NCBI GenBank assembly: GCA_019843655.1
Contig: JACDQD010000002.1
Location: 4,598,585-4,662,584, forward strand
Origin: Lethocerus indicus
Taxonomy: Eukaryota > Arthropoda > Insecta > Hemiptera > Belostomatidae
DNA length: 64,000 bases
Direction: 5' to 3'
Shown here in pieces: positions 11,639 to 23,084 of this stretch. The translations under genes and the position numbers were made by a program. A model generated the notes under the pieces. That model ran no database searches. It saw only the letters and a program-made list of their open reading frames with translations, and was not told the origin of the DNA. Each line of letters begins with the position of its first letter. Within the stretch, counting starts at the first letter, position 1.

Positions 11639-14600
11639 ATGTGTGTCTTGTACTGGTTTTGTATATTGGGCCTTTGGATAGGGCCCACTCTTGGGGCTGA
11701 CCGTATCATCGAAATCGATGACGGCAAGCTTAGGGGTTACACCGAGGAGTCCTGGACCGGCAGGACCTACTGGGCGTTCAAAGGCATACCCTACGCTCGA
11801 CCACCCGTAGCACTTCTCAGGTTCAAGGTCAGCTTAATATATTTTTACTAAAGTGAATATTCGCCATTCAATATCAGGAGATATGGTACGGACGGTTGCT
11901 GACACCAAATACGTGTGGAAATGATGACACCCACCTAGATTATTAGATATTGGATTATTTATTCTTGTTCTTTACTGTCGAGCTTGTATTTTTCTATTTC
12001 CACCCCCCCCCCACCGGTGTGTCACGCTTATCCAAATTGCGTCTTAACAAAGTAAATAAATGTGATCCGATTCCTGGGTATTTCCCCGACGATATGTTTA
12101 AACAGTGGATAGATATTTATACAGTGGAGGCGAGGTCGTCGCGGCTGCACAAGTGCGCCCATGTTTTACTAATTCGGGGATTCCCGTTTATGTTCATCAT
12201 CAGGTAACGTAATTAGTTCGATTATTGGATCCATGTCCGTACATGGTCCAAAATATCGAATATGTTACGGTGGACATAATACATGTCTGAATAATCGAAT
12301 GCTTGTGACGAATCTCCGTCCAAATAATAACTCCTTGGTCGACTACCTTTACACAGGATACAGATTATAGACAAACTTTCACTAGTATAACGAACCCCGT
12401 ATAATTCGTTATATTAAAATAAACTGGTATGAGAACGGGGTAAATAAAATATAACTCCTGGAATCCTGGAATAAAAGGCTACACCACGTAATAATAGCGA
12501 GGTTCTTCCCTACGGTTACGCAATCCTACCGCAAGTTAGTGATAATTAAAGTTCTTCAAGTTCAAGTCGCGGAAAAATATTTTTAATAAATTCTGTTCAT
12601 TCTGTACATTTGCAGCATCCACGGTCTACTTTAAGTTGGTCAACAGTGAAAGACGCTGGTTCAGACCCTCCAGCCTGCATCCAATCAGCAGTTATATTCA
12701 AAAATCAGTCTGAAGATTGCCTATATCTCAACATATATACGCCCGATGTAAGAACAGGTTTTTATTTTATATAATATCTACATAATATTAAAGGTTGAAG
12801 AATTCTAAATTTTTCTGCATAATCGTCACTTCTGTCGATTCATTTTTGTAGTCGCATTTTTGTGTTTGGCGTCTTAAAAATTGAGCTTATCTCGAAAGGA
12901 GACGATACTTTTGGGATTGCCCTCGTATATACTTATAATTATTTGTTTGCAAGTGTACTCGCAGTGTAATTTAACGATCGAGGTCATTCACCAAGCGACA
13001 ATTGCTTAAATTTCACAAGTGGAGTCGGTACTTGATTTGATTTAGGTCGAAACGAGCCTGCCGGTGATCGTGTACTTACACCACGGATCGTTCTTGCAAG
13101 GTTCGGCCAGAAGCGACTTCCTCAGTCCCATCTACCTCATGGACCAGGACATCGTCCTCGTCGTGCCAAACTTCAGGCTCGGCGTTTTCGGTAAGCCGAA
13201 GAAACGCGAAAATTAATCTACCCCATACTAGTACTAGTTCCTCTTTATCGTGTTTAAAGTGTAAATAAATGATACCTGAACAGGTTTTTTGAGCACGGGG
13301 ACGAAATACTCTTCGGGAAACTACGGGCTGTTGGATCAGGTGGCCGCATTGAAGTGGGTTAAAAACAACATCAACCGGTTCGGCGGCAACCCGGACATGG
13401 TAACCTTAGCCGGATACGACACCGGATCAACATCCGTCCTACTCCATATGACTTCGCCCAAATCTAATGGTAACTATCAATCGAAACACAGGATCGTTCG
13501 CTACGGGTCCGGGCAGTGACCGGCCGTATTTCCGAGTACGGTAGGCAACAGTACGGAAGGAAGTTCAACTCGAAAGTCGTTTTAAAAACAAATGCAATTT
13601 AAATCGACGTGCCGAGGATTATTACTAAGAGGTCGTTAACTTTTCCAAGGTCTGTTCAAGAAGGCGATCGCTATGAGCGGGCCCGTGGTGGGTGACTGGG
13701 TGACCAGGAGTGACCCGCGCCAGCTGGCAAACAGAATAGCCGAGCTCAACAACTGTCCCACAGGCAAGAGCGAAACTCTGGTCAACTGCCTGAGGAACAT
13801 ACCCGCCAGCCAGCTCCAACGCACGACTGAGAGAATGAAAGCAAGTATCGCCCACTCTCACTATAAACAGCCAACACAAACAGCCCACATTAAACATAAT
13901 CCGTTTCATATTTTTTATAGGACAACTACAATAGGTAATAGACCCAAACAATGACCAACGTTCAAAGTTACGGCACACTATTTATAATACACTCTTCAGG
14001 GTCACCGCCCCGAGACAAGACAGGGTTAGGGGGCCTCAAGTGGGGTGCATTCCACCACCACCACCACAGTAATTAATTGGAAATTAGTAATTTTCTTTTG
14101 GACCAATCTAATTCAAGCATAATTTCAGGACAAAATGAAGCACGGCATGTTCCTCTTCACGCCCGTTGTTGAAACCAGCGCTCTCAGCGAAAAGTCAAAA
14201 TTCCTCATCGAAAATCCGGTCGATGTTCTGAAAGCTAAGAAACTGGACCCGATGCCCGTTGTCCTGGGAATTACTAAGGACGAATATTTCGGCATTAAAT
14301 CACGTAATTAATTATTATTATAAAAGTCACACTTAGGCTCAAATACGAATTCCCCTTTTTAACATTTTTTTGATATATTTTTTAATTTCCCTTTACGATT
14401 AAATACCGAACCCATTACGATAATAGGGATGGGAACTAACCCCGGATGCCTGCACGGGGCATCCGCAGTAAACCCGATGGATGGATCTGTTACCTGCTCC
14501 TCCTGCTGCTGTTTCCTATTATTTAACAGCCATATATGGCCTAGAATTGAACAAATACGACAATAAACACACACACACACACACACACACACGTTGTTCG

Positions 14601-16480
14601 CGCAGTAATATGAATTTATTACTGGGTTTCCAAAAACGTATCGGGAAAAAATCGACTGTTTGAAAATCGTATACAAACTTTTTATTATTATTTTGTTTTG
14701 TGACTGGTAATAGTCGTCATATCGCATTCTTGTGTCCATTACCGCATGCACGAATTATTGTAGCAGGAGAATTTTTGTTTTCCTTAATATACAAGCCCCT
14801 TATATAACCGCCGTCTATTCTCTGTCAGTCAACGACCAACAGGACGAGCTGTTGAACCAGTTGAGCGGTCTCAGAAGTCCCTTCGATAAGGACCAAGAAC
14901 TCAAGGACATCTACCTGCACGACGCAACAATTAGGAACGAAAGCTACGGAACTGGAAAGGTAAGCTAGATCGGATCTACACGACGAGGGATGCGTCGTGA
15001 ATATTCATTTTCAAGATCGGGATTAAATACAGTCTAACATTCAGGAAAAAGCACCTTCATCAATCGGAATTGATCAACTCAATTTGCTTAATCTGCTTAA
15101 TATAAAGTACAGTGGACTCTCGCGTTACGGACTTAATTCCAGGGCTCTGGATCGGTCGTGACCAGAATCTATATTTTCCCATTGAATTACATGTGAATAC
15201 AATTAATATGTTACGGCCTCAGGACGCGCAATATCGTGGAATAAATATATATAGCTTGGATTATAAATAAATTAAACATGAAATATTTAGCGTTTGGCCG
15301 TCATTATAGTCTCTTTTTTTCTGCATAATTCTTGAGATCGCCTTATGTGGAAGGAGCGTTCGTATAACCCGAGTATGGGGTCCAGTATGCTGTTATTTGA
15401 GAGATTCGTACACTTAATTTGATATCGTCGAAATGATAAGAATCATCTTTCAAATTTGTTTGCAGATACTTTCCGACATACTGATGATACTGCCCACTAT
15501 CAGGACGGCACGGTTGCTTGCACGGAACGAATGCCCAACTTACTTCTATATGACTAAATTTGCGGGCAGCCTCAGTTTTCTGCCCAACAGAAAACCGACC
15601 GGTCTGTAAACTCTTAAGACCCCAAAACAGCTTTACTATAATATTTTAATCAGTTGATGAGTTATTTTGTCAATTGCAGACGTCGGCCATTACGACAACC
15701 TTCTTTACCTCTTCCATCTGCCTCAGAATGTGCCCAGACCGTGGAAACCCACAGATAAGGAGGCTTACGCCGTTAAAGTCTTCACCTCTATTTGGGCCAA
15801 TTTCGCTACAAAAGGGTAAGCAACACGATTTTATATAAATATGAGTGTTTTCACGACGAGGTGAATCACCATCGAAGCCTAAAGCCGATCTATTGGCGGG
15901 CCATGTATTTTATCTTATTTATTAATTAATATTTTTTTACCCATATTTTACCGATTAGATACAAACAGTGTATACGCCCGTTTTCTGCCGCCGAAAGTAA
16001 ATGAAATATTTTTATGATCACTCCAACCGCCGGCCTATACGTCAGCACTGCCTGACGTAATACGCTCGGTTATTTGGCTGTCGCTAACCGATTAGCCACT
16101 AGTGTCGAGTATAAATTCGGAAGGCATGCAGTTTTCACCAGCCAGTGTTGGGAGTAGAACTTTCACAAATACCATCCGGAAAAGAGAATGAACTAACTGA
16201 AAAACATAATAAGAGCCGGTCGTGGAGATTAGGAACAATGGAGACCGGGAAATTTCGGTTTCGAAATTGATGGATAGACACGTAAAAAGGAATTAATTGT
16301 GCAATTTATGTTTGTTGTCTTGGCAGGGAACCAAGTCCCACTGACATGTCGGATGACTGGACTAAATGGACGTCGGACCATCCCGCCTACCTCATCATTG
16401 ACGAGCCGCTAAGGATTAGGCACCACACACCGCACTCCTCAAGGATGACCAAGCTCAATAAATACGTTCCTCCGATTTAG
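11639..16480 (+). CDS. Carboxylesterase-like gene 2 (nucleophile Ser replaced by Asp; 10 exons, 524 aa)
   Basis: A type-B carboxylesterase fold, secreted, probably not catalytic. Exons: 11639-11827, 12616-12747, 13046-13190, 13284-13469, 13650-13840, 14129-14303, 14829-14959, 15466-15601, 15680-15815, 16327-16480. They total 1575 nt and are open throughout. The start is the ATG at 11639; the same frame opens two codons earlier at a TTG. The signal peptide ends near GPTLGA. Oxyanion loop is HHGSF (119-123). The nucleophile motif is GYDTG with Asp201 (codon GAC) in place of Ser. Glu333 (KDEY) and His432 (VGHYDN) remain, as do the [11 protein letters not shown] and FGGNP blocks. Intron 5 starts GCAAGT at 13841 (GC donor). 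Exon lengths 145, 186 and 191 match gene 1, and 175 and 131 match gene 3. With no frameshift or stop, I infer a maintained non-catalytic protein rather than a pseudogene. Confidence 0.92.
12217..12299. repeat. Imperfect inverted repeat in gene 2 intron 1
   Basis: TTCGATTATT (12217-12226) and AATAATCGAA (12290-12299) are perfect 10-bp inverted arms. The 63-bp interior also has partial symmetry (ACATG and ATATCGAA words). It may be a small degenerate fold-back element. Confidence 0.5.
12497..12553 (+). repeat. Dispersed repeat, copy 1 (second copy near 45017)
   Basis: About 55 bp in gene 2 intron 1 share CGAGGTTCTTCCC and a CCTACCG-AAGTTAGT-ATA block, in the same order, with 45019-45070. A weaker relative may lie at 19891-19918. 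Family unknown. Confidence 0.5.
13470..13649 (+). other. Gene 2 intron 4
   Basis: This 180-bp intron runs from GTAACT (13470) to TTCCAAG (13649) and interrupts a codon in phase 1, immediately after the exon holding the altered nucleophile motif. Genes 1 and 3 have an intron at the same place. Confidence 0.85.
13841..14128 (+). other. Gene 2 intron 5: GC-AG splice pair
   Basis: Exon 5 ends ATGAAA at 13840 and the intron begins GCAAGTAT. It ends ATTTCAG at 14128. The GT four bases later would add four nucleotides and break the frame, so the GC donor is the only in-frame reading. It makes exon 5 191 nt, as in genes 1 and 3. Confidence 0.78.
14567..14592 (+). repeat. (AC)13 microsatellite
   Basis: An uninterrupted dinucleotide run inside gene 2 intron 6. 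Confidence 0.95.
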
Positions 16481-16632
16481 AACAAGAAGAATTTAAGCCA
16501 ACAATTTAAGTAGTGGCTTTGTATAATTGAAATTTCGCTTACTAGTGAAATGCTGATGTTAAATCTGTTTCTGTGCCGACAGGGCGAAGTAAAAAAGAAA
16601 TTGAGCTTCTTGAGTGAAAACATGTTGGTATA

Positions 16633-16638
16633 AATAAA
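16633..16638 (+). terminator. Poly(A) signal of gene 2
   Basis: AATAAA lies 153 nt after the stop codon at 16480. It is the first canonical signal downstream. Confidence 0.65.
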
Positions 16639-17497
16639 ACCTATCCCATCCATATCGACGTAAATAGTGCTTTTCATTAGCTTCAAAATAATTTAAATGT
16701 AATCAGATATTGATTGGTGAATACGTTTGGGTACGTTTTGGTCACCGTTTTCAAGATTTCAAGAGCTTCATATTAAACAATATGTGCGAAGACAAATTAA
16801 AAATTGGTCGTACTGCGTCGACCGAACAAATTTGATTGTCCCATGAGAATGAATCTGGTCGAGAAAATTAAATTCCCCACTCTTTTGGAAGGAGAAGAAA
16901 CGGTATACGCTACAATTAAAGTACTTCTGAAACCTTAAAACGACTAGTTTTAAGGACAAAAGAAGCATATGTAATGCATCAAAAGAAAGGTGATCAAAAT
17001 TGTTATTACTGGTTTGTGACGAGGCACCGAATCAAAAAGAAAGCATGCGCGCTGTATCGGCAACATCACTCAAAGTTGCCGCTGCAAAAAGCGCCAATTT
17101 AGTTTTGACATCAACCTATGATTTTACTTAAATTTCATTGGGTCGTAGTTTGTCAAAATTAATAAGAAACCTTTAATTTAAAATTTAACGTCCAAATTCG
17201 TGCCCAACTAAAGACGTTTCAATTCAATTTCGCTTCTGAGTATTTGTGAAACTGGTCCCTAGGCGACGTTTTGGAGCATAAAGTGAACAACGTTCCATCA
17301 TCAGGGGTTAATTGAACGGTTCGACCAGCTGGAGATACCCGTGCTCAAGTAATTACCTGTTGGCCAGCAAATCAAAAAAGAATAAATGTAAATATGATAG
17401 ATTAATCCGAGAGGCCTTTTAGATTTTCAATATATTAATGCTGTTACGCATCTATCTACTATCAACTTAAGAACATTTACTTGGCCAATGATGATGC

Positions 17498-17500
<3 letters not shown>

Positions 17501-17553
<53 letters not shown>
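17501..17553 (+). repeat. (AT)26 microsatellite
   Basis: A 53-bp uninterrupted AT run, about 250 bp upstream of the gene 3 start. It can extrude as a cruciform and is likely length-variable. Confidence 0.95.
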
Positions 17554-17555
<2 letters not shown>

Positions 17556-17790
17556 GTATACGTACGATTGTACTCTGAAAACAATCGATGTATTATTTTA
17601 TTCAATTAAGAAAAAACGAGCGGTTCGTAAGAATGGAATTGACTTGAGAATTAAGGAAAAGGCATTCGATTAATGTCTGAAAATCCCCGATGAGACGGAC
17701 GACGGATATAGGCTGAAAATTGGTGACCTCATCGCGGTCAATTCTAGAAAGATAACTAACTCTCTCGTCGGGGGGACAGATTGTGCGGTT

Positions 17791-17796
17791 TCAGTC
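17791..17796 (+). promoter_or_regulatory. Arthropod initiator (TCAGTC) of gene 3
   Basis: TCAGTC matches the arthropod TCAGT initiator and lies 7 bp before the ATG at 17803. No TATA box sits at the usual distance. The leader would be very short, similar to that predicted for genes 1 and 2. Confidence 0.45.
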
Positions 17797-17802
17797 GGGG
17801 AG

Positions 17803-20800
17803 ATGTGGCTGTTGAGCTCGGTTGTTGTGGCCCTTGTGGCAGCCGGCTCCGTGTCCCCTGTCATCGTGGACACCCTCTCTGGACGCCTCAGAGGCACCAC
17901 TCTACAGTCATCCGCCGGACATGTATTCTTCGCCTTCAAAGCTATCAGATTCGCCAAGGCTCCCCTGGGTCCACTTAGATTCAAGGTAAAAAATAATATA
18001 TTCGGTTTTCCTTCTTGAATATATAAACTAGATCAATATAAAATAGAGTTACGACAGATAATGAGACAGATAAACATTCAAAGTTTTCAAACTCTCGTTG
18101 TTTCATCTTTATTCTATGTTTAGCAGACGTTTTTCGACACTACATGTTTTCGACTTGTTCGATTTGTTCTCAATAAAGAAAAAAGCTTAAACAGAGTTTG
18201 TAGGAAATTTAAACCATTCCAATTACTTAATTTCTTTTGTAGAAATGTCACACGCCCATCCTTTCTCTTTTCCCAAATTACCGTAATCCCCCTATTATTT
18301 TTCTACATTGTCATATTTAACCTTTACTCTATTATCCTTACGTTTAGTTGTTTATTGATTGTTAAGATCTGTGTAAAGGGCTGCGACAAGTAGTGTCAAT
18401 CTTAGGCCCAAAACATTTATAATATTATTTTTTAAGGTTATAAAAACTACATCCATGTAATTAAAATATGGATAAAAACTATAATCATAAAAACAAAATA
18501 AGCTATTACAAAAACATTATGAAACAAACGCGCAGTAAATTTTAGGTTAAATTTTGGTCTGCATAAAATAGGGAATATATTTTACTAAGCATTAATTATC
18601 TTTTATTAATCCTTTCAAGCCGCCTGAACCTCCAAATCCGTGGACCGATATTCTGGACGCTACAGAAGATCCGCCGGCCTGTCCTCAAGATATACCCTCC
18701 GAGGACCTGTCGACCTCAGAAGATTGCTTGTATCTCAATATCTATACCAGGCAGGTAATAACTGTACATACAGAATTATACCCTGTGTTTTTATATATAG
18801 ATGACAACACGAGTGCTCAAATTATTAAGTTTTCAGGTTAACACAAGCGACAGACCGGTCGTAATCTACTTTCATCACGGGGCCTTCATGTACGGAACAG
18901 CTAGGAGTGATTTCTTCGATCCCCAATATCTCCTCGATCGTGATTTAGTCTTAGTCGTACCCCAGAGTAGACTAGGGCCTCTAGGTAAAATAGTTGTTTA
19001 ACTTTTAAAATTGCCCTAGACTAATTAATGGAAAAGGAGGTACAGGAATCCACTGTTCGGGAAATATTATAACTTTCATCATCATTATACCTACATATAA
19101 AATGTTCGAATATCTGTATAAGCCACGTTCGGAATGCATGTATGACTCAACATTTGTTTACTGTAAACAATATGCTATCGTACATTTTAATAAAAAAAAA
19201 AATATTTTTAAAGCTTTAATTCCTGAACGGTGTTAACGGTAATATCGCAGATAGAACTTCTCTTTCTTTCTCTCTGTCTCTCCCTCCCTCGGGAAACTCT
19301 ATATTATGTGTATAACGCATCTATAATGCTGTTATCAGGATATCTAAGCACAGGGGACAGCGAGGCCGTAGGCAATTACGGGATGAAAGACCAGGTGATG
19401 GCGATGAGATGGGTGAAGGAGAATATAGCGAGTTTCGGTGGAGACCCAGCCAGGATCACCATAGCCGGCTACGGCACAGGATCAACCTCCGTTCTACTTC
19501 ACCTCCTCTCACCGATGTCGAACGGTATTGGGCTCATAGATTAGATCATAAATTTCCGCGAAAAAAACTTGGATTCCGGTTCTTGGACTTCCGGTGGGAT
19601 CGCTTAATACTCTGTGAAGAGGCCCCCCCTGCGGTGGCTATTCTGGGATTTTTCCTGTCTTTGCAAACCACTAGTGCGAGCTGCATTTGAAGGGTTTTTG
19701 CTCTTTTTACACCTTCTGACGTTTCAGAAGGGTCCATTATTAGCGACCGATCGGAGATTAGATCAACTCTGTATATCTGAAAGTGTGGTGTCGTTATTCC
19801 TATTCCTTGCTCCCGTATCACTCCCGTACCATCCTCTACTGATTTTGTGTTTCTACTGACTTTCTAACAATCCTGTTGTAGTCCCACCGGAAGTGAGTTA
19901 CTGATAATTCCGCTGTGGGCAAATGCAACACGATTAGACTGATAAAACTTTTTCACTACTCGGTTGCTATGAGTAAATGTAAGTACACAATAGCTAGATG
20001 ATTATTTCTGTAGTGTCATTATAACAAATTATTTCTACAATTTTATTTAAAATCTCTCAGTATATTAAAAATTATTAGATATACATTTTATAATCGCGAT
20101 ATGATGCTGCTTATAGTTTAATTCTGCTGAGTTTGTTTTACTTGTCGACAGGTCTTTTCGCCAGAGGGATAGCGATGAGTGGACCACTTCTTGCAGACTG
20201 GGTGGTGAGAAAAGATGCACAAAAGTTAACGGAGGATCTTGCTGAAGCTGTCAACTGCACTCAGGAGTCTTCCAGAGAGCTTGTCTCCTGTCTTAGATCA
20301 ATTCCATACCAACAGTTGGTAAAAGTCTACCCTGCACTTTCGGTACGTTCCTCGTTTGATATCTTACATTTTCACTTTTTCGCTGCCATCCTCAATCTTT
20401 TGCTACACCGGACTAGGATACGGCAAAATACGGCCGAATACTAACTCACTAATTTTCCAGACTAAAGTCACAGATGCGATGGCACTATTCGGTCCAGTCA
20501 TCGAGCCAACGTACGAAGGAGGCGGAGAAACGTTCATAAGTGATTTTCCAGTTGATATAATAAAGAGCGGAAATTTTACCCAAGTGCCATTAATAATTGG
20601 AAATACTAGAGACGAATTCATGGGACAACAGAATTGTAAGGGAAAAATAATAAAACCAAAATATTTGTCATCGTTGTACGTACAATCGTAATTTCTTGTT
20701 GCATTATTGCACCAGAATGTTCTGGTACTACCTATATAAAAACACTGTCATAGTTACAACATTAATTACTGTATAACTTGTATTACACCCCTGTTGTCAT

Positions 20801-22305
20801 TTAGTTATGTTGAAAATTTCAAAAATTTTATTTCATAATAATTACATTATTTAATGATTTAGCATGACAGATTTTACAGATTTGAATGGCTCTTGAAAAT
20901 TATTCCATTTATTTCTGTGATGACCTCTTAACAGATGGAATCCATTATGGACAATCAGTGAATAAATACAGCTTCAATCTTTAATCATTCACAAACCATA
21001 TTTTAAAGCAAGGAATATTTCATTAGTAGTTAAACTTTTATAGAATATACGTTTTGAAAATATTTAGATTACTGTGTTACAAAGACAAAGTTACATAACA
21101 ATCTTGGGTCATAAGCCATCTGATGGGTACATGAATAACATGATTTGCTTATCAAAAAATATTTAATAATGAAAAATGTATTTATATGTTCATATTTTTA
21201 TAAAAGTGCATGGTAAATTTGTGCTAATCAATCAGCTTCTTTGCTTAGTGATTGACAGTACAAATTTAGAATATGACAAACTGGAGGAACTGCAAAATCA
21301 GAGTGAGATACTAATGGATCTGTTTACAATTTATCTGGGAAATGAAACACTAAAAAATGAAACATATGGAACAACTAAGGTACTTCTCATTACTTAAAAA
21401 TATCTTTATTGCCATACATATTTTATTAAAACATAATTTATTTACTTTCATTGGTCTGTTTTCATTACTATAAATTTTAATGCCTTTTCCTTTCAGTTTT
21501 TGTCTGATAGAGTGTTAATATACCCACAGCAGCAGAGTGCAAAACTTCTATCAAATTTTAGCAGCAGTCCAATTTTCTTTTACATGACCTCATTTGCTGG
21601 CAGATACAGCTTCTTGCCTGATAAAAAAAATTTAAATAAGCCAGGTACAGAATGTAACATATACTATTATATATTATTATTTTGTATGTACATTCATCAG
21701 ATTTTTAATTTTTATGTATATGTTTATTGTAAGGAAAAAGTATAAAACTAGTGCAAAACAGTAAGGACAGTACACTTATATTAAAAGTATAAGCTTAATT
21801 AAGATATTATATATCATTACGTATTGTAGCATTATATTTTATATAATTAATAATTCTTATTAATTATTATCGTAATTTGAAACTTTATTTTCAGAAATTG
21901 GTCACACGGACGATTTGTTATACTTGTTTCACATACCAGAGATAGCGCCACCGTACAACTGGGCAGACCCTGAAAGATTCGCCGTTTCAACTTACACTTC
22001 GATCTGGTACAATTTTGCAGCGACTGGGTAATAACCGCTGAAAACATAAAATAATAGTATAAAAATCATAAAAAAAGTTACCATAATTCGTGGATAAATA
22101 CCGTGACGTTCTGCAATTGAATCGGACCGTTTCCAGCGACCCAACACCTGAGACGGCCGATGCAGGGGTCAAATGGCTGCCGATGACGTTGGATGATCTG
22201 AAGCACTTGGAGATAGGCCACGGCGTCAAAATGGAGCCGGGGTTACCGCATCCAGAGAGGATGGAACTACTTGCCTACATATACAGTTTAGGCTTAACAA
22301 TCTGA
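17803..22305 (+). CDS. Carboxylesterase-like gene 3 (nucleophile Ser replaced by Gly; 10 exons, 532 aa)
   Basis: A third tandem type-B carboxylesterase paralogue, secreted. Exons: 17803-17985, 18620-18754, 18837-18984, 19339-19524, 20152-20342, 20461-20635, 21249-21379, 21497-21644, 21895-22027, 22137-22305. They total 1599 nt, open throughout. A signal peptide ([17 protein letters not shown]) starts at the ATG at 17803. Conserved blocks are [12 protein letters not shown], oxyanion loop HHGAF (119-123), FGGDP, acid Glu333 (RDEF) and His436 ([11 protein letters not shown]). The nucleophile motif is GYGTG with Gly201 (codon GGC), so normal esterase chemistry is not expected. N-glycosylation sequons NCT, NFT and NET are present. 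Exon 7 acceptor is TTAG at 21248; using the CAG at 21260 would meet a stop. Intron 5 has a normal GTACGT donor, unlike genes 1 and 2. All splice sites are canonical, so it looks like a functional non-enzyme. Confidence 0.92.
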
Positions 22306-23080
22306 TCTAAAGTAGTTGAAGAAAGGGGTTGCAGCACATCGTATATTCATTTTACTTCGAAACATTGCCCATTGTTAATTTACCATACAGTCTTGTTACA
22401 TTTTAAATTAGTATAGATCTTTATATTTTTATATAGAATTGGATGAGAGGTAAAAAAATTACCTAAAATATATTATACATCGCAAAGTTATACGCTAAAT
22501 ATGAACGTTAATGTTCATATTATATTGTGCGTCAGAGCTACCATAAATTAAGTATAAGGATAAATATTTATTTCGCACCCGTAAGTAGTTTTTATTATTA
22601 TAACGGTGTACGTTGAAGGCAGAATAACTGCGACATTTGAAAGCGGGAATCTTCAAAACTGGAGCCAGCGAATATGCAATTTACATCCATAAGAGAATAA
22701 TAAAACTGATGATGTCGCTTATTTTTTCAGCCTTTCATATTAGTTTCTAAGTGTTTTATATTAAATTAAGACAATCTACGCAGATTTTTGTTTGGAAATT
22801 AAATAACTCGCGAATGTAAACAGAACGCACCTACTGAGCGCAGATACTGAGAAGTATATCATCTATTGCATTTATTACCCGAACAATATTTCTAGCCATA
22901 TTTAAAACTAGAATTAATATTTATCGGATTATCTTTGTTAGTTGTTGACCGTCAGCTGTTCCGGGCTCGAGGTTAATACACGAGTCCGTTCTTCCGTTAT
23001 ATATATACTAATGACATGTACGAGTGGACAGTGGATGAAGTAGACACTGTATACTGAAGAAGAAGTTGGCAGCTAAGGTG
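22306..23080. other. Gene 3 3' UTR and downstream flank
   Basis: AT-rich sequence follows the gene 3 stop. The first canonical AATAAA is at 22699. A TATATATA word near 23000 is followed by no recognisable exon. Confidence 0.55.
22699..22704 (+). terminator. Poly(A) signal of gene 3
   Basis: The first AATAAA after the stop at 22305, implying a 3' UTR of about 0.4 kb. Confidence 0.55.
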
Positions 23081-23084
23081 TAGG

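Larger units (their letters stand above)
16481..17790. other. Intergenic region between genes 2 and 3
   Basis: About 1.3 kb, starting with the gene 2 3' UTR and its AATAAA signal. A long AT run lies at 17501-17553. No other gene or clear element is visible, and no strong TATA box lies 30 bp upstream of the gene 3 initiator. Confidence 0.6.

Noticed and set aside
13673..13954. Open frame continuing past gene 2 exon 5 into the intron
   Set aside because: The continuation after 13840 has no esterase similarity. Exon 6 at 14129 resumes the conserved protein in phase.
14046..14070. Short CCA repeat in gene 2 intron 5
   Set aside because: Only five units. Ordinary low-complexity sequence.
21249..21262. 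Alternative exon 7 acceptor (GACAG at 21260) in gene 3
   Set aside because: It would bring an in-frame stop within a few codons. The TTAG at 21248 keeps the frame and gives 131 nt, equal to gene 2.
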